From NCBI GenBank assembly GCA_964549495.1, contig CAZJWJ010000009.1, positions 1-64,000 of the forward strand: DNA of 64,000 bases, written 5' to 3'. This stretch comes from JACKBJ01 sp964549495 (lineage in GTDB: Bacteria; Chloroflexota; Anaerolineae; Epilineales; Epilineaceae). How positions within the stretch are numbered: the first letter of the stretch is position 1; each line of letters opens with the position of its first letter. Below the pieces are notes generated by a model, which searched no databases, was not told the origin of the DNA, and worked only from the letters and a program-made list of their open reading frames with translations. Shown here in pieces: positions 8,953-16,869 of the stretch. Position numbers and translations under genes: made by a program.

Positions 8953-10635
8953 TCACGGCACCGCGTCGACCTCGATCCCGACCGATTGCGCGAGGCCGCG
9001 GGAGCTGCCGTCGAGACCATGCAGCTCGAGCAGCGGCGGTGTGGGAAGGCCCTCGCGCAAGATCACCACGTGATCGTCGCCGGCCCATCGCGCCATCCCG
9101 ATGTATTCATCCTCGGCCTTGGCCTCGAAGAGGAGGCGGGGCTCCTCGCCGGGCGCACCGACGAAGAGCCTACGTGCCTCGCCGACGGCCTGGCCATCGG
9201 TGTATAGGAAGCGCTGTGCGGTCGGTGCCCAGCCGAGAAACGCAATATCCTCCCGCTCGGTATAGGCTGTGGGATCGGAGCCATCTCCACCGGCAATCAA
9301 CAAGCGAGACCGCTCGACCACCGCTTCCGACTCGGTGCTGTCGCCAACGGCTATGGGTGCCGGCCGCTCGATCAGTGCCAGCCGGCGGAAGTCCGAGGAC
9401 CAGTACGGCTTCCTCGTCGTGGTCGATCGCTCCGGGATCAATGGATTCGTTCGCGCCAATCTGAGCTCGAATCCGGGCCCCGGAATCGCCCCGAATCGAG
9501 AACGGTCGCCATCGATCTCGATTCGAAGGGCAAGACCTTCCGCTGCCTCTTGCAACGGTCCGAATCGATAGTGTTCCGCGGCATCAGCCGCTTCGATCGC
9601 GATCACGATGGCCTCACCACCATCGACCCAAAGAGGTTCTGGAACGATGATGTGCTCACCCAAACCACCGTAGGGTCCAGCGGTGAGCAAGCGCTCGATC
9701 TCTCCCGTCGCCCGATCGAGAATCGCAAGCCAACTCGGTGGCTCGCTCACCCCGGACGCTTCCTCCGCCACGATGATCGCGAATCGCTCTCCATCCGGCG
9801 CGGGCCGAAAGAGGGTCACACCCTGCCCGAGCAGGCGGTCTGGCTCGAGAAGGCCGATCTCGAGGGTCCAGATATCGTATTGCGAGAAGCCGCCGCAAGC
9901 TTCGAAAGTGCTGGTGCCAAACGCCAGCGCGGGTCGTTCTCCGCGCAACCAGTGGATCTCCCGAATCCATCTGGAGCAAGGCTGGCCGCCCAGACCGATG
10001 GCGGGTGGCAACTCGGCCGGCGTCAGGATCTGGCGCGCATCACCCGGCTCTCCATCCAATGGCATGGACCACAGCGACCAGAGTGCTTGGTCGTCGGCGC
10101 GGGCCGGATCGACCGTCTGCCAGATGATGGCGCGGCGGTCGGGGTCCAGCTGCGGACGGCGGAAGCCCTGGCCCTCGACCAGCCGCCGGGGCGCCTCGTC
10201 AGCCTGCTCGAAGAGCCACAAACCCTGATCGTCCACCCAAGCCAGCAGGAAGGGCTCGGCGGCCAGTCGCGCCAGGTCGACCGCCGGCTCGATCGGACCG
10301 CTGTCGGGCAGATCGGCCGGCAGCGTGGGGCGGGCCACCGCCATCTCGGCAGTGGCCGTGATGTCGGCCGGTGCCAGAAACGCTTGCGGATCCGGGTAGC
10401 CCGCAGCGGGCATCGATTCATCGCGCCCTGCGGCCGCTGTCGCCGTCGTATTGGCGAGCATGATGGTCGGGCTCGCGATCCGCGCTCGGTCCTCGCTTGG
10501 CCTTGACTCGCGCCGCGCGAAGGGCTGGCAGCTGCCCAAGAGCAGCAGGAACAGCACCAGAACGGTGGTCCTGCCCTGACCAACCTCGGCGATCGCGCCT
10601 CGGCTAGAAGGCTGCACGGAACTCCGCATACGCAT
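8953..10635 (-). CDS. Secreted lipoprotein with TolB/WD40-like propeller
   Basis: This 560-residue protein has an N-terminal hydrophobic stretch VLVLFLLLLGSC, with Cys36 in a lipobox, and then a low-complexity Thr/Ala region, so it is likely lipid-anchored outside the membrane. The rest shows repeated beta-propeller-like strands such as LLAWVDDQGLWLF, WLAILDRATGEIERLL and RLLIAGGDGSD, typical of TolB/WD40-like sensors of unknown ligand. The ATG at 10635 overlaps the stop of the hydrolase gene as TAATG, so translation is probably coupled. It is the last gene of the mazE-mazF-hydrolase-lipoprotein operon. The specific function is unknown. Confidence 0.7.
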   Translation of the reverse strand: MRMRSSVQPSSRGAIAEVGQGRTTVLVLFLLLLGSCQPFARRESRPSEDRARIASPTIMLANTTATAAAGRDESMPAAGYPDPQAFLAPADITATAEMAVARPTLPADLPDSGPIEPAVDLARLAAEPFLLAWVDDQGLWLFEQADEAPRRLVEGQGFRRPQLDPDRRAIIWQTVDPARADDQALWSLWSMPLDGEPGDARQILTPAELPPAIGLGGQPCSRWIREIHWLRGERPALAFGTSTFEACGGFSQYDIWTLEIGLLEPDRLLGQGVTLFRPAPDGERFAIIVAEEASGVSEPPSWLAILDRATGEIERLLTAGPYGGLGEHIIVPEPLWVDGGEAIVIAIEAADAAEHYRFGPLQEAAEGLALRIEIDGDRSRFGAIPGPGFELRLARTNPLIPERSTTTRKPYWSSDFRRLALIERPAPIAVGDSTESEAVVERSRLLIAGGDGSDPTAYTEREDIAFLGWAPTAQRFLYTDGQAVGEARRLFVGAPGEEPRLLFEAKAEDEYIGMARWAGDDHVVILREGLPTPPLLELHGLDGSSRGLAQSVGIEVDAVP

Positions 10636-11996
10636 TACCTCGACGTCCAAGGCAGATAGTGCCAGCCCGACCACTCCGCCGACCAGGTCGTCAGCCAGAT
10701 ATAGGTTCGCACGCCGGGATGGGCTTCGGGCTGGAGGCTGACCAGCGCCCGGTCGCTGGCCTGACCCGGCGTGTTGGGCGGCAGCTCGACCTCGAGGTGG
10801 AACCAGGCCGACTCGCCCGGCGCCAGCTCCGCGATCCGCTCGACCGAGGGCCGGGATGGCCAGCTCGCCTCTTCGACCGAGATCCCGTAGCCGGTCGGCA
10901 GGGGGCCGGTGTTGCGCAGCCACATGCCATCGGAAGGCTTGTCGGGCGCCTCCTCGATCGCGGCCTGCTGCCAGGGCATGATGACCGACAGGCGGGCGCC
11001 GCTGTCGACGCGCACCTCCAGCGCCGGGTCCTCGAGCAGCTCCGGGCCCCAGACCTGGCGCCAGCGGGATTCGTCTCGCTTCAGGTGCAGGTCGAAGAAG
11101 GCCGTCAGGATGCGGCGCGTGAGGGCCAGCTGGGTCTCGGCGTCGAGGCTGCCCTGGTCGCAGGCGATGGGAAAGGGCCGGTCCTGGAAACCGCAATGCG
11201 ATCCGCCGAGGATGATGGGCAGCAGGCGCGGATGGCGGCCGGCATCGAAGATCGGCGCTTGGGCCGCCTCGACCGGGGTGATGGCGTCCTCGCTGCCGGC
11301 CAAGAGCAGCGCCGGGACGTCCACCTCGGACATCGCCGCCACCGCCGAGGGGCTCGTCTCGGCCGCGGCCAAGGGGGCCAGCGCGCCGACCCGAGGGTCG
11401 CGGGCCGCGGCCAGCACGGCCGCGCCGCCGCCCATCGAATGGCCCGAAAGGCCGAAGGATTCCTCGTCCACCGCGCCGGCCAGCTCGGCGGCCTCCGGAA
11501 GGGCGCCGGCGCCGGCCTGCTCGAGCCAGCCCAGGGACAGGCGTAGATCCTCGGCGAAGGCATCGTGGTCGGGCGCCGGCAGGATGCCGGTGAAGGACTC
11601 CGGGGCGACCACCAGGTAGCCCTGGCCGGCCAGATGGGCCAGCGTGCCGTCGTAGCGATCCGGCGTCTGGGCGAAGCCATGGCCGAAGGCGATGCCGGGA
11701 TAGGGCCCGCCCTCCGGATCGAAGGCCGAATCTTCGCCGGCGGATCGGGCCGGATAGAAGAACAGGGCGGAGAAAGAACCGCCGGCGGGGCGGTCTATGC
11801 GGATGCGGCGCCAGCCGGCGGGACCTTCGTCCAAGCGGGCAGACCCTCCAGCCCGCGATGGGTCGGGAAGGGGGTCGGGCAGCGGATCGCGTGGCCGCAG
11901 CGGCCAGGCGGAGACCAACAAGATGGCGAGCAGGGCGACGAGCGGCACCGGGAGCCAGCGCCGCGCCGAGGTCTGCGCGACCTGCCTGCGCCTCAT
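10635..11996 (-). CDS. Secreted alpha/beta hydrolase (PAF-acetylhydrolase/chlorophyllase-like)
   Basis: This 453-residue protein has an N-terminal signal or anchor (WLPVPLVALLAILLVSAWPL), then an alpha/beta-hydrolase domain. The nucleophile elbow GHSMGG places the catalytic Ser at about residue 187, after a GIAFGHGFAQ oxyanion-type segment; a likely acid lies in LLLAGSEDAITP and the histidine in LGGSHCGFQD. The C-terminal ~120 residues form a beta-rich module of unknown role. The substrate is probably an ester, but cannot be named. The start ATG at 11996 overlaps the mazF stop as ATGA, and the stop overlaps the next gene as TAATG. This places an exported enzyme inside a toxin-antitoxin operon. 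Confidence 0.78.
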   Translation of the reverse strand: MRRRQVAQTSARRWLPVPLVALLAILLVSAWPLRPRDPLPDPLPDPSRAGGSARLDEGPAGWRRIRIDRPAGGSFSALFFYPARSAGEDSAFDPEGGPYPGIAFGHGFAQTPDRYDGTLAHLAGQGYLVVAPESFTGILPAPDHDAFAEDLRLSLGWLEQAGAGALPEAAELAGAVDEESFGLSGHSMGGGAAVLAAARDPRVGALAPLAAAETSPSAVAAMSEVDVPALLLAGSEDAITPVEAAQAPIFDAGRHPRLLPIILGGSHCGFQDRPFPIACDQGSLDAETQLALTRRILTAFFDLHLKRDESRWRQVWGPELLEDPALEVRVDSGARLSVIMPWQQAAIEEAPDKPSDGMWLRNTGPLPTGYGISVEEASWPSRPSVERIAELAPGESAWFHLEVELPPNTPGQASDRALVSLQPEAHPGVRTYIWLTTWSAEWSGWHYLPWTSR

Positions 11997-12322
11997 GGGG
12001 CGAACATATCCGTCAGCACCTCCAGCGACCGTCCGAGCGCACGGGATGAGATTCGTCCCAGGCGCTTGACGAGACGTTCCCGATCCACGGTTCGGATCTG
12101 ATCCAAGACCACGTGACCTTCCTTGCCCTGGAAGCGACAGGCGACGCGAAATGGGTAGGCGTGACTCCCGCTCGTCAAGGGCGCGACGATGTAGGTGCGC
12201 ATGTGCGCGTTGAGCTCGTCCGGCGAGACGATGACGCAAGGGCGGGTCTTCTGGATCTCGCGGCCACGGCTTGGATCCAAGGATACCAGGTAGACTTGGC
12301 CCCGGCGGACCTCTGCCGTCAT
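11993..12322 (-). CDS. mazF: Toxin, MazF/PemK endoribonuclease
   Basis: MazF cleaves single-stranded mRNA at short motifs and is held by the MazE antitoxin. The family core is intact: VRRGQVYLVSLDPSRG at the N-terminus, KTRPCVIVSPDELN, the TYIVAPLTS strand, and GHVVLDQIRTVDRERL. The ATG at 12322 shares its A with the mazE stop (TGATG), giving 109 residues that begin with the family N-terminus; an ATG four codons upstream is the alternative. The stop overlaps the downstream hydrolase gene by four bases, so the toxin is translationally linked to envelope genes. Confidence 0.9.
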   Translation of the reverse strand: MTAEVRRGQVYLVSLDPSRGREIQKTRPCVIVSPDELNAHMRTYIVAPLTSGSHAYPFRVACRFQGKEGHVVLDQIRTVDRERLVKRLGRISSRALGRSLEVLTDMFAP

Positions 12323-12576
12323 CACCAATCCCATTCTTCGAGATCGAAGTCGGTCGGGGCGGGTTCGTCGAGCAGAACGTCCTCTCCGCGCGCGGCAAGC
12401 GCACGTGCCGCCTCGGCCCAGTCGCCGCGTGGATTCTCACGGGGCGTGATCACGATCGCCCCTTCGCGAACCTCCAAGTCCACCTCCTCGCCCAGCCCCG
12501 CCTGTTCGATGAGCGGTTTGGGGAGCCGAATCCCTCGAGAATTGCCGATGTGGATGATCTTGGCCCTCATGGTCAC
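12322..12576 (-). CDS. mazE: Antitoxin, MazE/AbrB-type
   Basis: This 84-residue antitoxin carries a SpoVT/AbrB swapped-hairpin DNA-binding domain: MRAKIIHIGNSRGIRLPKPLIEQAGLGEEVDLEV, followed by GAIVITP. The acidic C-terminal tail, PAPTDFDLEEWDW, is the usual toxin-binding segment. The start is preceded by GAAGGGG and is controlled by the promoter and palindrome at 12589-12622. It heads the operon with mazF, the hydrolase and the lipoprotein gene. Confidence 0.9.
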   Translation of the reverse strand: MTMRAKIIHIGNSRGIRLPKPLIEQAGLGEEVDLEVREGAIVITPRENPRGDWAEAARALAARGEDVLLDEPAPTDFDLEEWDW

Positions 12577-12588
12577 CCCTTCCAGGTA

Positions 12589-12622
12589 ATTACATTGTAA
12601 TCACGAAGTGTGAGCCTGTCAA
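12589..12622 (-). promoter_or_regulatory. Consensus promoter and palindromic operator of the mazEF operon
   Basis: On the minus strand a perfect TTGACA (12622-12617), a 17-nt spacer and TACAAT (12599-12594) form a near-ideal sigma-70-type promoter, with a predicted start about 10 nt before the mazE ATG. The -10 box is embedded in the palindrome ATTACA-N-TGTAAT (12589-12601). AbrB-type antitoxins commonly autorepress at such palindromes, so this is the likely MazE operator. Confidence 0.75.
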
Positions 12623-12684
12623 TCCTCTGACGTTGACTCGAACCCCCCGCCCGCTCATCATCTTCCATCATCGAGGAGCCCGCC

Positions 12685-14346
12685 ATGCCCAACCTGAGCA
12701 TCCCCAGTCTCGGTCGCCTGCAAGAGAACCTGGGACGCTGGCGCGAGATCGCCGGCATCCTGGTCGAGTACGGCTTCCAGGACGCGGTCGAGCTGGTCCC
12801 CGGTGCGGCCGGCCGGTTGCTGCACGACCAGGGGCCGGGCAAGGACGCCGCCGAGCTGCCGCGCGAGGTGCGCATCCGGATGGCGCTGAGCGACATCGGC
12901 ACCACCGGCATCAAGCTGGGGCAGATCCTCAGCACCCGCGGCGACTTGATCGGCCCGGCCCTGGCCCGCGAGCTGGAGCGATTGCAGAGCGACGGGCCGG
13001 CCAGCCCGGCAGGCGAGATCCGCGCCTGCATCGAAGAGGACCTCGGCCGGCCCGTCGAGGCCCTCTTTGCCAGCTTCGAGGATCGGCCGATGGCCTCAGC
13101 CTCCATCGCCCAGGTACACGCCGCCACCTTGCACGGTGGCGAGCGCGTGGTGGTCAAGGTGCGCCACCCCGGCGTGCAGCGCCAGGTGCGCATCGACCTG
13201 GCCATCCTGGAAGACCTGGTCGGCCTGGCCGAGCGCCTGCCCGACTTCGCCCGCTATCGGCCTCGGACGGTCTTCCGCGAGTTTCAGCGCACCCTGCTGC
13301 GCGAGCTGGACTTCGCCAGCGAGGCGGCGCACATGCGACGCATCGCCGGCATCTTCGCCGGCAACCGTCGCGTCCGCGTGCCGACCGTCCACGCCGAGCT
13401 CTCCACCCGGCGGGTGCTGACCATGCAGCGCCTGGAGGGCATCCGCATCTCCGACGTCGCCGCCTTGGGCGCGGCCGGCATCGATCTGGGGCGCCTGGCC
13501 CGCCTGGGCGCCGAGATGTACATGGAGATGATCCTGGGCCACGGCTTCTACCATGCCGACCCGCATCCGGGCAACCTGCTGGTCCAGCCCGACGGCGGCA
13601 TCGCGCTGCTCGACTACGGCATGGTCGGCCGGCTGGACGATCGCACCCGCGACGACATCGAGGACCTGATGCTGGCCGTCATCGACCGGGACACCGAGCG
13701 CATGACCGAGCTGGTGGTGCGCATGGCCGACGTGCCGCGCGAGCTGGACCGCGCCGCCCTGGCCTGGGAGCTCGACGAGATGGTCGGCAACTACGCCAAC
13801 CAGCCGGTCGAGCGCTTCGACATGTCCGGGGCCCTGACCGAGATGGTCAGCACCATCCGCGCCTTCCGGATGGTCCTGCCGGCCAACATCGCGCTCCTGA
13901 TCAAGGTCCTGGTGATGCTGGAAGGCACCGGCCGGCTGCTCAGCCCGGACTTCAACCTGATCGAGGCCATGCAGCCCTACCGCCGCAAGCTATTGGCCCG
14001 CCGCCTCTCGCCCCGCCGCCACCTGCGCAAGGCCCAGCGCTTCGGCCGCGACCTGGAGAACCTGCTCGAGCAGCTGCCCGGCAACCTCTTGGATGCCATC
14101 GACCAGATGCGCAGCGGCCAGTTCTACGTGCACCTGGACCACCGCGGCCTCGAGCCCTCGGTCAACCGCCTGGTGCTGGGGCTCATCGCCAGCTCGCTCT
14201 TCTTGGGCTCATCCCTGATGCTGGCCTTCGAGGTCCCGCCGCTCTTGCGCGCCACCTCGCTGCCCGGCGCGCTGGGGCTGGTGGTCAGCGTGCTGCTAGG
14301 CCTGCGCATCTTCCGCGCCATCGACAAGTCCGGCCATCTGGAGTAG
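12685..14346 (+). CDS. ABC1/UbiB-family atypical kinase
   Basis: This 553-residue protein belongs to the AarF/UbiB/ADCK family, atypical ATP-binding proteins linked to isoprenoid-quinone and membrane lipid metabolism. The diagnostic KxGQ motif is present (GIKLGQILSTR, about residue 75), as are ASIAQVHAA, VKVRHPGV (about 155), HADPHPGNLL (about 288) and LLDYGMVGRLD (about 309). Two C-terminal hydrophobic segments (about 497-548) would anchor it in the membrane. The start has GAGGAG upstream. The neighbours are unrelated, so the exact substrate cannot be inferred. Confidence 0.9.
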   Translation: MPNLSIPSLGRLQENLGRWREIAGILVEYGFQDAVELVPGAAGRLLHDQGPGKDAAELPREVRIRMALSDIGTTGIKLGQILSTRGDLIGPALARELERLQSDGPASPAGEIRACIEEDLGRPVEALFASFEDRPMASASIAQVHAATLHGGERVVVKVRHPGVQRQVRIDLAILEDLVGLAERLPDFARYRPRTVFREFQRTLLRELDFASEAAHMRRIAGIFAGNRRVRVPTVHAELSTRRVLTMQRLEGIRISDVAALGAAGIDLGRLARLGAEMYMEMILGHGFYHADPHPGNLLVQPDGGIALLDYGMVGRLDDRTRDDIEDLMLAVIDRDTERMTELVVRMADVPRELDRAALAWELDEMVGNYANQPVERFDMSGALTEMVSTIRAFRMVLPANIALLIKVLVMLEGTGRLLSPDFNLIEAMQPYRRKLLARRLSPRRHLRKAQRFGRDLENLLEQLPGNLLDAIDQMRSGQFYVHLDHRGLEPSVNRLVLGLIASSLFLGSSLMLAFEVPPLLRATSLPGALGLVVSVLLGLRIFRAIDKSGHLE

Positions 14347-14385
14347 GGACTCGTCGAACAACAAGATGCCCAACCGGGGGCGGGC

Positions 14386-15483
14386 TCAGCTCGCGCCGAT
14401 TCCCAAGCGGCGTCGCAGATCCTCGATCGGCATCTGGTAGCCTAGCGATCGATGGTGTTCGAAGAAGCCCAGAGCATCGTTGATGGCTAGCATCGGCGCG
14501 TTGCTGGCGGCATTGTCGGTATGGATGAACTCCGCCTCGGGCAGCCGCTCCAGGATGCGCTGCAACATCAAGAGCTTGAGGGCCTTGCCGAGGCCCCGAC
14601 CCTGGGCCGACTCGATCACGCCGGTATCCCATTGGTTGATGCGCCGCGGATCCTCCGGGTCGAAGGAGACGTTGGTGATGCCCAGGCAGCGCCCGGTATC
14701 GGCCTCGACGGCGACGTAGTTCCACATCGTCAAGCCGCTGCCGCGTAGGAAGTCCATCCAGGCATGGAAACGCTCGGGCGTGTAGCGCTCGGGCTCCAGC
14801 TCCAGGTCCTCCAAAGGCATCAAGTTCTCGATCTCCTCGACCATCCGGCAGAAGTCCGCCAAATCGAAGCCGGTGTCGGGCGAGGGCAAGGCGTCGAGTT
14901 CGAAGAAGAGCATGCGATGATCGTCGCCGACACGGTCCATCCGGGCTTCGGTCTGGGCATCGATGTCGGCCCGGTCGAGCGCGGAGAGGTAGAGCCGATT
15001 CTTGCGTCCCACGATGGCCGGCTTCAGCCCCCAGCCCGCCTCGACCCGCTCCCTGAGCGCCTTCCCGACCGCATCGTGCGGCAAGATCGAGAAGCCGGCC
15101 TGCTGCAGCGGATGGTGCGACAGGGATTCGATGGCGGCGGCGACCAGACGCCGGCCGATGCCCCGCCGGCGATGCTCGGGCAGCACGTAGGGCTCGAGCC
15201 AGAGCACCTGCGGGTTGTCCTCGTAGTCCACCCCGGCCTCGTCGAAGCCCAAGAGTTGCCCGTCGGCCTCGGCCAGGACGTAGCGCGGCTCGTAGGCGGC
15301 CGGCGGCGGCGCCGTGATCTCGCGCATCTGCTGCTCGAGGCGCGGCAGCGGGTCGTCGGGGAAGCGCTCGGCCGCGCGGGCCAGGTAGAGGCGAGCCAGG
15401 GGCTCGACCCGGGCGGCGGGCAGCGCATCGCGGGAGAGGACGTGGATCTGGACGGAGGATGCGGCATCGGCGGGACGGGACAT
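14386..15483 (-). CDS. Tandem GNAT acetyltransferase
   Basis: This 365-residue protein has two GNAT N-acetyltransferase domains in tandem, as in mycothiol synthase-like enzymes. The acetyl-CoA-binding signature is seen first as VLPEHRRRGIGRRLV (about residue 104) and again as SAQGRGLGKALKLLM (about 291). Both signatures look usable. The acceptor substrate is unknown; similar double-GNAT proteins act on small molecules or antibiotics. The gene lies divergent from the lytic transglycosylase, and the shared 88-base intergenic region contains the SOS-like palindrome at 15550-15567. Confidence 0.82.
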   Translation of the reverse strand: MSRPADAASSVQIHVLSRDALPAARVEPLARLYLARAAERFPDDPLPRLEQQMREITAPPPAAYEPRYVLAEADGQLLGFDEAGVDYEDNPQVLWLEPYVLPEHRRRGIGRRLVAAAIESLSHHPLQQAGFSILPHDAVGKALRERVEAGWGLKPAIVGRKNRLYLSALDRADIDAQTEARMDRVGDDHRMLFFELDALPSPDTGFDLADFCRMVEEIENLMPLEDLELEPERYTPERFHAWMDFLRGSGLTMWNYVAVEADTGRCLGITNVSFDPEDPRRINQWDTGVIESAQGRGLGKALKLLMLQRILERLPEAEFIHTDNAASNAPMLAINDALGFFEHHRSLGYQMPIEDLRRRLGIGAS

Positions 15484-15541
15484 GGGCGGTCACTCGCGGG
15501 CGAGGTTGGGCGGGGTGGAGTGAAGCACTGGAGCGAGCTGC

Positions 15542-15570
15542 TTGACAGACTAGAACAGATGTTCTAGATT
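15542..15570 (+). promoter_or_regulatory. Promoter with SOS (LexA)-like palindrome
   Basis: A perfect 8-bp palindrome CTAGAACA-GA-TGTTCTAG lies at 15550-15567. Its core GAAC-N4-GTTC is the LexA box form known from Gram-positive bacteria. A perfect TTGACA (15542-15547) and a TAGATT (15565-15570) with 17-nt spacing frame it, so a repressor bound here would block the plus-strand promoter. If this promoter is right, transcription would start around 15577, just inside the ATG at 15572. Confidence 0.55.
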
Positions 15571-15571
15571 G

Positions 15572-16714
15572 ATGAACACGGGTTTCGCCGCTGGAAGATC
15601 TGGAGCAAGAGCCTTGAACGCGACCCTATTGTACCCCACCTCGCCGCGCCGAAGCTGGCACGGCATCGCCCTCCTCCTCGCCCTCGCGGCCGGCGGCGCC
15701 TGGCTGCTGAGCCTGCAGACCGGCGCGCGCGCGGCCGGCGGCAGCCCTGACTTCGTCACCCTGGCCCGGGCGCGCACGGTCCAGGCCATCCCGCTGCACG
15801 CCGCGCCGGGCGGAGGAAGCGTCCTGGGCCAGGTCCCGGCCGACGTGGAGCTGAGCATCGGCGGCAGCCTGCGCTACCGTGCAGGCTTGATGCCGGCCGA
15901 GGCGCTCTGGGTGCTGGCCCCGATCGAGGAGGGCGCGCCGCGCTACGGCTTCCTGCCGGCGGATGCCGTCCTCGTCACCGCCGGCCAGCCCCGCCCGCTC
16001 GAGCTCGCGGGCATCCCGATCGCGAGCTTGCTGGCGCCCGGCGACGGTCAAGCCGCCGTCGGCAGCGCACAAGCCGAACTCTCCGGTGCGGACTCGGGCG
16101 TCGAGAGCAGTGGGACCGACGAAGGCCCACTGTCGACGGCTGCTGTCGCGGCCCCCGCCGTGCTGGCCGGCGACCTGGGCATCGCCTGGATGCCGGAGAG
16201 CGTCACCCGCTGGTCGGGCCTTCTGCTTGCGGCCGCCGAGCGGCACGCGGTCGACCCGCAGCTCCTGGCCATCATCACCCTGGTCGAGTCCGGCGGCAAC
16301 CCCGGCGCGCGCAGCTCGGCCGGCGCGCTGGGCCTGATGCAGGTCATGCCGACCACGGCCAGCGGCATCGCCGCGGCCCGCGGGATCGACTGGACGGGCT
16401 CGGATGCCTTGCTGGAGCCCGAGACGGCTATCGACTTCGGCGCCTGGTACATCTCCCGGCAATTGGCCAGCTTCGGCCTGGGCCAGGATCCCGACTGGCA
16501 GGCCTCGGTCGAACGGGCCGCGGCCGCCTACAACGGCGGACCGGGCACGCTGACCCGACACTTGGCCGGCGCGGCCTTGCCGGCCGAGACCTCGCGCTAC
16601 CAGCGCTGGGTGGGCGGCATGTGGCGCGAGCGGGGCGCTGCCGACTCACCCACCTATCTGGCTTGGTGGGATGCCGGTGGCGGTCGCATGGTCGAGGCGG
16701 CGATGGCGCGCTGA
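15572..16714 (+). CDS. Lytic transglycosylase (SLT domain), exported
   Basis: This murein-degrading enzyme of about 380 residues cleaves the glycan strand to leave 1,6-anhydro ends. A membrane anchor or signal peptide (GIALLLALAAGGAWLLSL) is followed by an SH3-like region and then the SLT domain from about residue 220. The catalytic Glu239 lies in TLVESGGNPGARS, followed by GALGLMQVMPTTA, AIDFGAWYISRQL and AAAYNGGPG, all typical. ATG 15572 is used here; a TTG directly before it and a TTG at 15614 are alternatives, the latter better placed relative to the predicted promoter. The adjacent LexA-like box suggests damage-responsive expression. Confidence 0.88.
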   Translation: MNTGFAAGRSGARALNATLLYPTSPRRSWHGIALLLALAAGGAWLLSLQTGARAAGGSPDFVTLARARTVQAIPLHAAPGGGSVLGQVPADVELSIGGSLRYRAGLMPAEALWVLAPIEEGAPRYGFLPADAVLVTAGQPRPLELAGIPIASLLAPGDGQAAVGSAQAELSGADSGVESSGTDEGPLSTAAVAAPAVLAGDLGIAWMPESVTRWSGLLLAAAERHAVDPQLLAIITLVESGGNPGARSSAGALGLMQVMPTTASGIAAARGIDWTGSDALLEPETAIDFGAWYISRQLASFGLGQDPDWQASVERAAAAYNGGPGTLTRHLAGAALPAETSRYQRWVGGMWRERGAADSPTYLAWWDAGGGRMVEAAMAR

Positions 16715-16869
16715 ACGGCGCGCTGAACGACGGCCGGCCTCGCGCGTTTGCCGGCGACAGGGCGAACGGATAGGGTTCCCGCGGACGACGATTCCCCTGC
16801 GTCCCTCGCCACCATCGCATCGGCGGTCGAGCGGGCCCGGACCTCGCTTCCGCCGTCAGGAGCTAGCGC

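Noticed and set aside
12636..12660. TTCGAGT-like sequence resembling a tRNA T arm on the minus strand
   Set aside because: No pairing T stem, anticodon arm or acceptor stem could be built around it.
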